From: Earliella scabrosa
Lineage: Eukaryota > Basidiomycota > Agaricomycetes > Polyporales > Polyporaceae
Length of the DNA: 64,000 nucleotides
NCBI GenBank assembly: GCA_022605405.1
Contig: JABYQQ010000022.1
Span: 620,001-684,000 of the forward strand
Direction: 5' to 3'
Under the pieces are notes generated by a model. It was not told the DNA's origin and did no database searches. It saw only the letters and a list, made by a program, of their open reading frames with translations. Positions 44,438-55,045 of the stretch are shown piece by piece (position 1 is the first letter of the stretch; each line of letters begins with the position of its first letter). A program made the translations under genes and the position numbers.

Positions 44438-45018
44438 GACTCTCGGGAGGAAGAGTGCGCGCGGCCGTCAGACTCGGACGCGTTCCATAATCCCCCACTG
44501 GATGTAACAGAATAGCTCGAGCGGACGTTCGGGTTTGTGAAGATTGTGGCAAGGCACAAATCCGCACTATGTAGAGTCTGAGCTAGATGTGAGCAGTCAG
44601 GGGCACTGCTCCAGTCGAGTTCGGAACCGATTTCTCCTTGGTACCCGAGTCGAACTTGCCTCCTCTCAGATGTTTTGACTGGCGTTGTTCCCATGACAGG
44701 TTCGCCGCTGTGCATCCCGGGATAACAGCCTGTACCTCCTACGATCGCGAGGTGAATGGTTCACAAACACTGCTCCGAGCTGTATGGCAGCCGTGATCGA
44801 CTCGGATCGAGGATGAGAGGGGAGTCATACTTAGTCGAGTTCAGCCGCGGAACGGAACAAGGACACTGGAACACGCGAACGTTCAGGGGCGTTGACCTTG
44901 TGTAGTTTATAACCGCGCAAGCCCTCCGTCTCCACGTCCGTCGTCAGGTTAGTCACCGCTCAGGCTCTCGCATCCACATCTACACAGATCATACATACAC
45001 ATACACAGTATAAACTCA
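44438..45018. promoter_or_regulatory. Promoter region of tandem-family copy 2
   Basis: Similar in ordered blocks to the upstream region of copy 3 (52257-52560) and partly copy 4: CCCATGACAGGT, ACGATCGCGAGGTG, GTGATCGACTC, AGCCGCGG and TTCAGGGGCGTTGACC. This shows the promoters were duplicated with the genes. Confidence 0.55.
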
Positions 45019-45202
45019 AGTGAGTCAGTCCTACGCCTTCAGGCTCGCGCCTATCTGATGTATCTTTGGCACTTTCCAGTGCCTCTTCGCAACCGCCGTG
45101 GCCCGCCATTTCCCAAGCGCGACCCCGATGCAGAGCGTCTCGCTCGATGCGCGGCGGCGGCCGAGGAGGAGCGTAAACGCAAAGCCGCCGAGGAGGCAGA
45201 GG

Positions 45203-45632
45203 TGTTACGGTTGATAGCACACGGCGCATAGACTACAAGATATGGGGCCGAGTAGTCAAAACTCGCGCAGCGCGCGAGTACGCCTCGGTTAGCGAGTTCA
45301 GTATTTCGACTTCCTTTTTGAGCACATTTTAGGCGCTCTTGAGCCACGGCTTACTTACGATCGGATTATCTCTTCACCACTCCCCGTCCCTTACGCCACG
45401 ACTTGGTACACGCATATAGGTAGTGACTCGTCTCCCGCACCTCCATCGTTCTTGCCCCGAACGCTGGAGGTGAGTATTCCCGCGTACACGGACTTCTAGG
45501 TTACAACATGTACTGACGTCTGCGCTGTTCGCTTTAGGTTCGCATTAAATACATCGTTCTTGCCCCGAACGCTGGAGACTGACGTCTGCGCTGTTCGCTT
45601 TAGCTCACAGCCTCAAACTCATAACTTTATCA
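45203..45632 (+). repeat. 5' LTR of the Copia element
   Basis: 430 bp. Differs from the 3' LTR by an extra block of roughly 95 bp around 45332-45427 and by lacking a ~20-bp stretch. It contains an internal duplication of CGTTCTTGCCCCGAACGCTG. Confidence 0.93.
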
Positions 45633-45644
45633 GGTTATGAGCCC
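45633..45644 (+). other. Primer binding site (internal initiator-tRNA type)
   Basis: GGTTATGAGCCC directly after the 5' LTR is complementary to the anticodon stem-loop of initiator tRNA-Met (GGGCTCATAACC), not to a tRNA 3' end. This is the half-tRNA priming described for Drosophila copia. The first gag ATG (45637) lies inside it. Confidence 0.75.
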
Positions 45645-45848
45645 TGCCTTCCAGAGCTCTGCACTCAGCATGTCCACAGACACCACCTCCAACACGTCGA
45701 AGTACACCCTCCCCAAACTGGCCAGCGATGGGTCCAACTGGGTCACCTATCGCGACCGGATGGTCACGATCCTCGCAGCCAAGGCCCTGATGCCTCACAT
45801 CCGGGGCCACGCTCGCCAGCCACCGACGCCACCCCCTTACCTCCGACA

Positions 45849-46205
45849 CATCAGTAGTTCCCCGAATCACTTATGCCACTTATTTCGCACTTATTTCAAT
45901 TATCATCTGGGCCCCGTAAAGCGCGCTCATTTGTCACATGCTGAGTGACCGTATCGGGCTGAAATTTTGCACAGCCCTTCTTCATGGTCCGAAGGGCTGG
46001 TCTATAAATTTTTAGAGCAAACGGGCTTGTTCTGAGTCTGCAGTAAAGCCGCCGCGAGACACTGTTTTGAAGCCATTAAGCACCTGGTGGCAGTGCTCTG
46101 GCGCTTTTTCTCCTTCCTGTTATGGGTGAATAATGGGCGTTAATGGGCGTTAATGGCCTGATAATGGCTCATAATTTGCATAAGTGATTCGGCGAACTCC
46201 TGATG
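45849..46205. mobile_element. Plavaka-type MITE (357 bp) inside Copia gag
   Basis: Inverted ends begin CATCAG, then AGTTC and CCGAATCACTTATGC, matching over about 28 bp with two mismatches. Flanked by a 2-bp CA duplication (45847-45848, 46206-46207). Terminus and duplication size agree with Plavaka 1 and 2. Taking it out with one CA restores the gag reading frame exactly. Confidence 0.88.
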
Positions 46206-49200
46206 CAGCTTCCATACGTCCCGCCCACGACGGCCGCTTCGGCACCTGCCCAAACAGGTGCCACGACCCCAACTGGTCAAGGCACGACCGGAACGACCGG
46301 AACGACCACCACGGGATCCACGGTCGCACCGCCCACGGACCAATACAGCGGCTTGACCGACGAGGAATATGAGAAGCTCGTCGAACGCATGGAAGCCAAG
46401 TACCTCTCGTGGGAGATCAAAGAGGCCGACGCTCGCGCCCTCATCTACGAGACACTTACGGAGGAAGTCTTCATGGCTGTGAAGAACGCGACGTCCGCCA
46501 AGACGTTGTGGGAGGCGATCGTCACCAAGTACGAGGACAAATCGATCATGTACGCCAATGCTATCCGGACGCGCCTGCAGAACACACGCTGCGCGGAAGG
46601 CAGCGACATGCATACCCACCTCGCGACGCTCCTTCGCGATCGCGAAGCCCTCGCGGCGCTTGGCACGCAACTCAGCGAGGCAGACTTCGGGGCGATCATC
46701 ACCAGCAGCGTCCCGGAGTCCTACTACGGACGCATTCAGTCGCTGACCGACATGGCGCGGCTGTCGAACACCCCCATCCCCGTCAATGTACTCGTACTTA
46801 CCCTCCTCGAGGAGTACGACAGGCGCACGATGTCCGCCCAGAGCTCGGAGGCGGCATTGGCAGCGCGCGAGCGGGATATGGGATGCTACAACTGTGGGCG
46901 TAAGAACCACATCAAGGCGGACTGTTGGCGACCGGGAGGAGGGGCGTACGGCAAGGGACCGAGGCAGCAGAGCGGCAATGCGAACAACAATAAGCCGCCC
47001 GCAACTGCGAACACCGCAACGGAGAAACCGCGCGAGGAGCACGCGTTTATCGCGCTCAACAACACTACAGCCTTCGCGCTCTCCGCGCCGCCGCAGCACT
47101 ACGTCGAAGTCTATGACAGCGGGGCTACGCGCCACATCTCGCCCTACCGCGAACGGTTCGAGAGCTACAGAGAGCTCAATCCTCCTCGCGCCATCACCGC
47201 AGCAAATGGGGAGAAATTCATGGCGATCGGCGAGGGTGAAATGCGCGTCGAAGTCCCGAACGGTGACTCCAGCACCGTCGTGAGACTCCGCAGCGTACTT
47301 CACGCCCCCGGAATCGCATTCGCGCTTGTATCCATCCGGAGGGCAGACGAAGCTGGGTACTCCACCCTCTTCGAGAGAGGAACATGCAACATCCTTAGAC
47401 GGGATTCGGGTGAAACGATCGGTCGAATCGCAGAGACGCACGGCCTATACCAGGTCGTCACACCGAATGTCGAGGCGCTCGTCGCACTAGCCGCGAGTGG
47501 CGACGAAGCAGCAAAGTCAGTACTCTTGAACCTCGAGTTCCACCGCGTCATGGGGCATATCTCCCTCACGACTTCGCGCGACATGGTCGAGAAGGGGCGC
47601 GTGTCCGGCATCAAACTTTCGGACAAGTGCACCGATACACAGTGCCCAATCTGCATCCAAGCGAAGGTCCCGCGCGCGTCCATTCCGAAAGTCGCGGAAG
47701 GCGCGAGCGCAACCGAGTACGGACGTCCGACAAGCTATGGCGACCGGGTCGACGCAGACAGCTGGGAACCTGGCTGGCTGTCACTCGGAGGCAATCACCA
47801 CGCTTCCCTGTTCACCGACTACGCGACGCGATGGAGACACGGGTTCGTGCACAAACGCAAGAACGGGACAGAGCCCGCGTACAAGGAGCTCGAGGCGGAA
47901 GCACTCACACAGTACGGCACGCAGATCAAATGGCTCCACTCCGATGGTGGAGGGGAGTTCATCGCGCTTTGCGATCACCTGAAGCAGCACGGTACCCGCT
48001 TCACTACCTCCGTCAAGAACACACCCGAACAGAACGGTGTGTCCGAACGCGGCAATCGCACGCTGGGCAACACCGTCCGAGCGCTCCTCATCGACTCCGG
48101 TCTCCCAAAGACGCTATGGTCGTACGCGTGGCTCCACGCAATCTGGCTCGCAAACCGTACAAGTACCACCGCTCTGGGAGGCAAAACCCCATACGAAGCG
48201 CGGTTTGGCGCCGCGCCTGACCTCGCCGGAGTACGCGCGTGGGGCACGCGTGTGTGGGTTCGCCTCGAAAAGGACAAACGCGGGAAACTTGATCCCAAGG
48301 CCCGCGCCGGGCACTTTGTCGGCTTCAGCGCGCAGCACAAGGACGCCATCTATGTGTATTGGCCAGAGCGGCGCTGTGTAACGACGGAGCGGACGGTCAT
48401 CTACGAGGAGAACCCCAAGCCTCAGCCTGCCACACCTGCCGCGGACATCCCGAGTGAGGGGGCGAGCTCTGAGGACGCGCGCGCGCCCGAGCAGCCCGAT
48501 GACACGCGCGCTCCCGAGAGCGCGAGCGCACCCGAGCAGAAGCCCGCAGGCGGTGAAAGCAGCAACGTCGAGGCTCTCGGGCCCGAGGACGACACTCGCG
48601 ATGTCAGCGCGCCTGAGTCCGAGACTGCAGGCGAGATTGTCGAGCAGGCTCCCGAGGAGACAGAGACCGGGCGCGGACGTAGAGCTCCCAAGCCATCGGC
48701 GATTGTGCGAGCCATTCAGAGTGGCGAAGGCACGATTGACGGCAGAAGCATCGGGAGACTCCCGCGGGGAATCACGTCCGGAGACATCATGGGAGCGGTA
48801 GCAGCGCTGGAGATGCGCGCAGAGGATGAGCGAAGAGCTGCTGAGAACGAGACGAGCGTGGACGATAGGACTTGGGGAGCGGAAGACACGCGCGCGTTGA
48901 TGCTGGAGGCTGGGGAGGAACCACTCACGCTGAACCAAGCCAAGAACTCGCGCAATTGGCCACACTGGGAGGACGCGATCCGGACAGAACTTGAGAACCT
49001 CAGAGCACACGACACTTATGAGCTGGTGGAGAAACCTGCCGGCGCGAATGTGATAGGGTCAAAGTATGTGTTCCGGATCAAGCGCGATGCAGAGGGAAAG
49101 GTTACGAAGTACAAGGCACGACTCGTCGCGCAAGGGTTTACTCAGATCCCCGGCGTGGACTTCAACGAAACCTTCGCCCCGGTCGCGAAGCTCACCTCAA

Positions 49201-50366
49201 TCCGCACGATCCTCGCCATCGCCGCGCGCAACAACTGGGAGGTCATCCAGATGGACGTCAAGAGCGCCTATCTGAACGGCGAACTCGACGAGACCATCTA
49301 TATGCAACAACCACCCGGTTCAGCCGCGCCAGGCCAGGAGCATCTCGTGTGCCGCTTGAAGAAGACGCTTTACGGACTCAAGCAAGCCGGACGCGGATGG
49401 TACAAGACGTACTGTCACGCGATGAGGATGCTGGAGATGATGCGCAGCGAGTCCGACCACGCCGTCTTCTACAGACACAACGGATGCACGTCAATGTCCA
49501 TTGTGGGGACATCTGTGGATGACCTCGCTATCACCGGAACCCCCGATTACGTCGCAGAGTTTCGCGCGGGGATCAAGAAGCACTTTGATATGACAGACAT
49601 CGGAGAACTCGGCTGGGTCCTCGGAATCGAAGTGGTGCGCGATCGCGCGCGCGGAACCCTACGCATAGCGCAGCGTTCGCACATCGACACGGTGCTCAAG
49701 CGGCTCAACCTCGCCGACGCGAAGCCTGTCTCCACGCCGCTCGACCCCGGAGCGAAGCTCGATAAGACCCAATGTCCGACAACGCCGGAGGAGACCGCGG
49801 AAATGAAGGCGATCCCATACCGCGAGGGCGTAGGGTCTCTCATGTACCTCGCGCAGGGTACCCGCCCGGATATTGCTTTCGCAGTACACCGCCTTTCTCA
49901 ATTCATGAGCAACCCCGGACGCGCGCATTGGGAGGCACTCAAGCGGGTCGCGCGCTACCTCAAAGAGACGCGCGAACTCTGGCTCGTGTATGGCGAGAGC
50001 AAGACCGGCCTCGTGGGATACTCGGATGCCGACTGGGGGACTTCGGACAACTCGCGTCACTCCGTTAGCGGCTATGTCTTCACGATGGACGGCGGAGCGA
50101 TCTCTTGGTCAGCAAAGAAGCAGAACGTCGTCGCACTGTCCTCAACCGAAGCGGAGTACATCGCGATCACACACGCGACGAAGGAGGCCATCTGGCTGCG
50201 AAACCTACTCGCGGAGACGGTCAACCCGGAGATCCGCGAACACCCAGTACGACTCTACTCGGACAACCGCTCCGCGATCGAGCTCGCCAAGAACAATACT
50301 TTCCACGCACGCACCAAGCACATCGACATAAGATATCACTTCATCCGCGAAGCCCTCGAGAACGAA

Positions 50367-51079
50367 TAGTGTTGCAGGGTCCGGTCCTAGGACTGATCAA
50401 GGACCGGAAAAAGACCGGGACCGGACTGATTTAGGACTGGTCAGGACCGGACTGATCATCAGTCCAGTCCCGGTCCCGGTCCCGGTCCTGGCAGAAGTCC
50501 CGGGCCATGTAGGACCGGTCAGGACTGGTCCGGACCGGTCCTGGACTGCTCTGATATAGTGCTATATACAGTAATTTTTTGGTGATTTTTGAGATTTGTT
50601 CCGAATTTATATGGGCCATTTTTGTAGTGTCCATCAATAGAGCCCATAATGAGGCTCATATCGAGCTTAGGTAACGCGTTTATCTCTACATCTGATCTGA
50701 TCTAATCTTATCTAAGAGCCGCCCTATCAAGCTGCCTCTGACTGACAGCCTAATAATGTCCTGTTGGCTCAGCTGGTAGAGCACTCGTGTTTCTATGGCC
50801 TTTTTGTGAGGCCCCGAGTTCAATTCCCGCTGGTGCCGACTTGTTTCTAGTGGGCCACCCCGGTTGGACCGGTCCTGGACCGGTTCAGGACCAGTCCGGA
50901 CTGGCATCGGTCCAGGACCGGTCCCGGACTGGGACCGGACCGCGGTCCTGTGCAGGACCGCTAGGACTGGACCGTCAGTCCGGTCCTCAGCTAACTGGGT
51001 GCGGTCCTGTCCGGTCCTGGTCCTCGGTCCTGCCTCGGAGGGGTCAAAAGACCGGACCGGACCGGACCCTGCAACACTA
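50367..51079. mobile_element. hAT-like MITE (713 bp) inside Copia RNase H end
   Basis: Termini TAGTGTTGCAGGGTCCGG and its inverse, closely related to the element at 27077-27792. Flanks share GAACGAA, but the right copy is offset by ACT, so the 8-bp duplication is imperfect. Both ends are rich in CCGGTC/GGACCGG tandem words. Confidence 0.88.
50763..50838 (+). repeat. tRNA-like (Pol III promoter-like) segment in the hAT-like MITE
   Basis: TTGGCTCAGCTGGTAGAGC is a good D-arm/A-box and GAGTTCAATTCCCG a B-box at proper spacing, but acceptor and T stems do not pair. Probably a SINE head or tRNA pseudogene. Confidence 0.5.
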
Positions 51080-51203
51080 ACTGAACGAACAAGTCATCCT
51101 TGGATACGAGCGCACGGAGGACATGCCGGCGGACGCGTTCACGAAGGCACTGGCGCGCACGAAGCTTACGCACTTACGGGCACTCTACGGACTGCGCTCG
51201 TTT

Positions 51204-51213
51204 TGAGGGGGCG
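51204..51213 (+). other. Polypurine tract of the Copia element
   Basis: TGAGGGGGCG immediately before the 3' LTR, including the pol stop codon; the expected plus-strand primer position. Confidence 0.6.
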
Positions 51214-51569
51214 TGTTACGGTTGATAGCACACGGCGCATAGACTACAAGATATGGGGCCGAGTAGTCAAAACTCGCGCAGCGCGCGAGTACGCCTCGGT
51301 TAGCGAGTTCAGTATTTCGACTTCCTTTTTGAGCACATTTTAGGCTCGTCTCCCGCACCTCCATCGTTCTTGCCCCGAACGCTGGAGGTGAGTATTCCCG
51401 CGTACACGGACTTCTAGGTTACAACATGTACTGACGTGTGGAGCGCAGACTGACGTCTGCGCTGTTCGCTTTAGGTTCGCATTAAATACATCGTTCTTGC
51501 CCCGAACGCTGGAGACTGACGTCTGCGCTGTTCGCTTTAGCTCACAGCCTCAAACTCATAACTTTATCA
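51214..51569 (+). repeat. 3' LTR of the Copia element
   Basis: 356 bp. Aside from two indels relative to the 5' LTR (see that entry), the sequences read the same by eye. Confidence 0.93.
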
Positions 51570-52055
51570 AGAGGTACGCATCTTGAGGCTCCTCCTCCTT
51601 CTCCATCACGTATGATCATCATGAGCTGAGAAAACTTCTGCACCTTCTTGAAGCGCCTGCGCACCGCCAACGACCCCGCCTACGTCGCCTACGCCAGCGA
51701 CCCTTCGCGGGCGATGCCCACCAATGCGCAGCTCGAGGGGATGGGCCCCGGCTTGACACCTCAGCTGCGTGATCACTGGAGCGACACAATCGCGCCGCAG
51801 ATGATCGCCGCGCTGGCAGCGCTGAACGTCCACTGGAGCTGCCTCGACATCGTTTGCATGGAATATACGGAAGAACACAGAGACGATCGACCCGTTACGA
51901 TCCGCTTGGGCGTGAAGCCGGGGTCGCTGTCGCGCGAGGACGGCGCGGTCGCGGCTGGGAAGTGCCTGGAGGTGCTCAAGGAGCATGAGGCGGGGGATGT
52001 CGAGGTTGCGATTTTGGAGGTCGTTATGTGGCCTGATCTGGGTAATTCAAGTTAG

Positions 52056-52562
52056 ACACCGAAGCAGGAGACAGGACGGAGGTGCGTGGCACGGAGGGAG
52101 GGCGCCAGTGGCTGGCGAGAGTCGCGAGTACCCTGCGTAGTACGTCACAGCCTTGAGGTGGCGGTCTGACGGGGTTCTTTGAGAATCGAATAAATGAATC
52201 AGAACGGTTTTAGTGTCAGGCCCTCCGAGTTACCATGCCATGCTTTGATTAAGTGAAGGCGGCATCGATTCCCATGACAGGTAAGCAACTCCAGAATAAG
52301 GGGCTGTATCCTCTACGATCGCGAGGTGGATTTTTCACAGATAAAGCTCCGAGCCGTAGCCGTGATCGACTCAGATCGAGGGTGAGAGAGTCACAGTCGA
52401 GTCCAGCCGCGGTTAAACAAGGAGCGTCAACTTGAATCCGCCAACTTGGCTCAGCGCTCAGGGGCTGTAAGTCAATTTTAGCCTCCATTATAGCCACGGT
52501 CTACACTTCCGCCGTCGGCTCAGTCGCTCTCGCACATTTATCCACTCGCTGTAACTGTCAAA
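52056..52562. promoter_or_regulatory. Promoter region of tandem-family copy 3
   Basis: Shares ordered blocks with the upstream region of copy 2, including ACGATCGCGAGGTG, GTGATCGACTC and CTCAGGGG (about 52458). No gene. Confidence 0.55.
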
Positions 52563-53221
52563 AGTGAGTCTTCAAGCTTCAGTGCCACTTTCTCATGCCT
52601 GATTTGATATTTCGTTGATACTTCAGTGCCTCGTCGCAACCGCCGTGCCCGAACCCTCCCCCAGCGTGATCCCCATGCGGACTTCCTCGCTGAATACACA
52701 GCGCGCGCCGAGGCTGAGGCCCAGGAGGCCCGCGAACGTGAAGCCGCCGCCGAGGCCGAGGTACGCATCCCAGGACCTCATTCTCCTCGAACGAACCGCG
52801 AGCACTCAGCGACCCATCTCCTTCGCCACAGCGCATCCGCACCGCCAACGATCCCGCCTTCATCGCCCACGCGAGCGACCCCCCGCGGCCGATGCCCACC
52901 AAAGCGGAGGTGCAGGGGTGGAACGGCTCCGCCAGCCGGTCACCGGAGCTGCGTGATCTCTGGCGCGAGACACTCATGCCGCAGATCACCGCCGCGCTGA
53001 AAGCGTTGAATGTGCGCTGGGTCATGATCATGGCCGTTTGCATGGTGTACACCGACGAGGACATTGGCTCCCGCGTCACGATCACCGTGGGGGTCAACCC
53101 TGGGTCGGTGTCGCGCGAGGATGGCGCGGTCGCGGTCGGGAAGTGCCTCGAGCTGCTGAAGGAGCATGAGATCACGGATGTCGAGGTTGTGATGGAAGAG
53201 GCTGCCATTGAGCGTTTCTAA
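52563..53221 (+). CDS. Tandem family copy 3, intact; start codon split by an intron
   Basis: Coding parts are A (52563), 52627-52760 and 52832-53221, together 174 aa. The A at the end of the leader exon joins TG at the start of exon 2 to form the ATG. The same arrangement in all four copies supports this start. The protein begins MPRRNRRARTLPQRDP, has an E/A-rich helix ending in AAAEAE, then RIRTANDPAFIAHASDPPRP, a globular domain with MPQITAALKALNVRWVMIM and VTITVGVNPGSVSREDGAVA, then VGKCLELLKEHEITDVEV. Similar hypothetical proteins with a GV.PGSLS.EDG block and a C-terminal amphipathic stretch occur in Agaricomycetes; I know of no assigned function. It is the only copy here without a lesion. 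Confidence 0.7.
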
Positions 53222-53685
53222 GGCGGAGAGGCGGGGACGACACAGATGGGATCACATCGCAGTCGGCTCTTCACGGGATGGCGATACTAGTTGAGGACTC
53301 AGCTTACCCTCGGTGTTTGTATAAAGGAAAGGCTGTGAATCCGCGTCATAGAGCGATAACCACATCGATCGAGGGTTATAAGCAATCGTATGATGGAGAC
53401 GTCTCCGAGCATTGATACAGTTCCCGGCGTGAGAGACAACACTGCCTTGGGGTGCCAAGGAACAATCAACTTGAATGCGGGTGGACCCGCCGAATGAGTA
53501 GCAAGGGGGAGGCTGGGCCCCAATCGTCGTCAGTCAGGTCGTGCGTCCGCTCACAATCAAAGTCACTTCTCGACGTACGGTGGTGAAATGCACGGCTGGC
53601 CCACTGGTTCGAAAGACCAGTGGGACAATCGTCTGACGATTGATATGTGCTGTCCATATCTTCCGCTTCGCCACTAGACTCGCGC
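53222..53685. other. Convergent spacer, no feature recognised
   Basis: 464 bp between the 3' ends of tandem-family copy 3 and F-box copy c. Confidence 0.5.
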
Positions 53686-55045
53686 TTACTCTGATCCGGA
53701 AGGTGCCGTAGGGTTTGCCAACGTGTGAGCGACCATTGCAACAGAGATAGCGCAATATGACGTACCATCCCTCACTGCGGGAAAGGCCACTTCGACCGAG
53801 ACAGCAGCTTGAGCAGGCCAGCTGTCTGGAAGTCGGCGAACCATCTCTGCCGTCCACTGCTGCGAGCCGTACTCCTCATCGCCGTCATAGACGATCAGGT
53901 GGAGCCGACGCAGCCCCGAGAACCCAGACAGGATCGCCACCATATAACTTGCTAGGAGGTCGTCCAGGAGAGTCGTGTGGTCCACGACGTGGCGCAATGT
54001 TTTGGTGAAGCCCACGTTGATGGTGATAGACTGCAGAGCCGAGCCCGAGCGCACACTGCTCAGGACTGAGCGTAGATTGCGCAGGGTACGCATTTGTGTG
54101 CGTAAAGATGCGGGGGTTGTGCTGGTTGGATCTGACGACGGCGGAGGGTCGAGTTTGCAGTAGATCTTCAAGTGTTCGAGTCGGCGAAAGCCCTCGATAC
54201 ACTGGAGAGTGTTGTCTATATTTTCATCGTCAGTCGGCGGGGGGTGATAGAACACCAACGATCCTACCTGAAACTCCCTTCCGAACGCTGATCGTCAACT
54301 TCTCGACAGAAGAGCCGAACGGCGAGCAGCCTGACCAGGGAACTAAGGCACACTCCGCATTCTAAAGGTGCAGGAACATTATATGAATGCAATTTCGGCG
54401 GGGAGATGGGAGATCCTTTACCCTGAGTCGGAGAGATTGTAAGCTCTTGCACTTGCTCGTTTCAAAATTCGTATTCCCGGGAGGCCGCACCCGGGCCAAT
54501 GACCGGCGCTGTAGCAGGTCCTTGGTGTGCTGTCTACCTTCTTTCCACCGTATCTGCAGAAATTGCAGGTGGTGTAGCGACCAGACGAATCGGAGAGCGT
54601 TATGCAGAACGCTGCGATCTACATCTATCCGGAGGTCTGTTACAGCTGACAAGGGAAAGAAGCCGATGCGGGCATATTGAGGTGGATACACTCCCCACGG
54701 TATGAAGTCGAAAGTCGCTGCCCGACAATTCTTCAAAAGCAGAAATAGTTGCAGGAGTGTAATGGGGACGGATCTGGTCCAGTCAGCTTGAACCTGCAGT
54801 ACGCATATCAGGTCCGCAAAGTGCGGTGTCTCCTGGAGCGTCCGTAGAAGGAGACGGACGTCGTCCTCTTGCGAGAGGCAGACTGCGTAGAGGAGGTTGT
54901 ATCGGCTGCGAGGGAGCCAGGCGGAGCAGACGAGGGAGGTCTGGCGCCAGGTAGCATATCTATGGACTCTGGGATGGACGGAATGATCCCAGCATGCGTC
55001 GATGAGGTGTTCGCAAATGTCAACAGGAAGGCGGCTGTGATTCAT
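53686..55045 (-). CDS. F-box-like / LRR-type protein, copy c
   Basis: Three exons (55045-54422, 54361-54268, 54215-53686), in phase, 415 aa. LPVDICEHLIDACWDHSV and YATWRQTSLVCSAWLPRSRY form the F-box-like N-terminus. LRR-like strands (VTDLRIDVDRSV, FSGLRRLHLIVYDGDEEYG) follow. Intron positions equal those of copy b. The C-terminus after AVSVEVAFPAVRDG is short and unlike copy b. Likely SCF adaptor by family analogy. It lies on the opposite strand between tandem-family copies 3 and 4. No lesion found. Confidence 0.65.

Larger units (their letters stand above)
45637..51206 (+). pseudogene. Copia gag-pol polyprotein, interrupted by two MITEs
   Basis: The first ATG is at 45637; the next, at 45670 (MSTDTTSNTSKYTLPKLASD), may be the real start. 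Landmarks: zinc knuckle CYNCGRKNHIKADC (46884-46925); protease DSGAT (about 47115); integrase with HRVMGH, CPICIQAK, HSDGGGEF and TPEQNGVSERGNRTLGN; reverse transcriptase from KYVFRIKRDAEGKVTKYKAR with active-site SVDDL (about 49510) in place of the commoner YVDD; RNase H VGYSDADWGTSDNSRHSVSG and STEAEYIA. The main open segment is 46203-50369. A MITE (45849-46205) separates the gag start, and another (50367-51079) ends the frame at its own first bases. After it the last 40 or so residues (EDMPADAFTKAL) continue to a TGA at 51204-51206. Outside the insertions the frame is open, so the element was coding-competent when they landed. Confidence 0.93.
45203..51569 (+). mobile_element. Ty1/Copia LTR retrotransposon (6,367 bp with nested insertions)
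   Basis: LTRs at 45203-45632 and 51214-51569 begin TGTTACGG and end TTTATCA. Target duplication AGAGG lies at 45198-45202 and 51570-51574. The domain order is gag zinc knuckle, protease, integrase, reverse transcriptase, RNase H (integrase before RT), which defines Copia. Two DNA elements are nested within: a 357-bp MITE in gag and a 713-bp hAT-like MITE at the RNase H end. Confidence 0.96.
45019..52055 (+). pseudogene. Tandem family copy 2, split by a Copia retrotransposon
   Basis: The leader exon ends with A at 45019 and exon 2 starts TG at 45080 (MPLRNRRGPPFPKRDPDAER). Exon 2 runs to GAG at 45201, exactly the splice donor, where the Copia element (45203-51569) is inserted with duplication of AGAGG. 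Exon 3 (51654-52055) resumes beyond it: RLRTANDPAYVAYASDP, MIAALAALNVHWSCLDIVCM, IRLGVKPGSLSREDGAVAAG, KCLEVLKEHEAGDVEVAI, ending at TAG. Both halves are open. The element would have to be spliced out as a 6.4-kb intron for any product, which is improbable. Confidence 0.8.

Noticed and set aside
46140..49010. Minus-strand frames of 433 and 298 codons within the Copia element
   Set aside because: Antisense to gag-pol; Arg/Gly/Val-rich shadow composition without domains.
50763..50838. Functional tRNA gene
   Set aside because: A and B boxes are good but acceptor and T stems do not pair, and the segment lies in a MITE.
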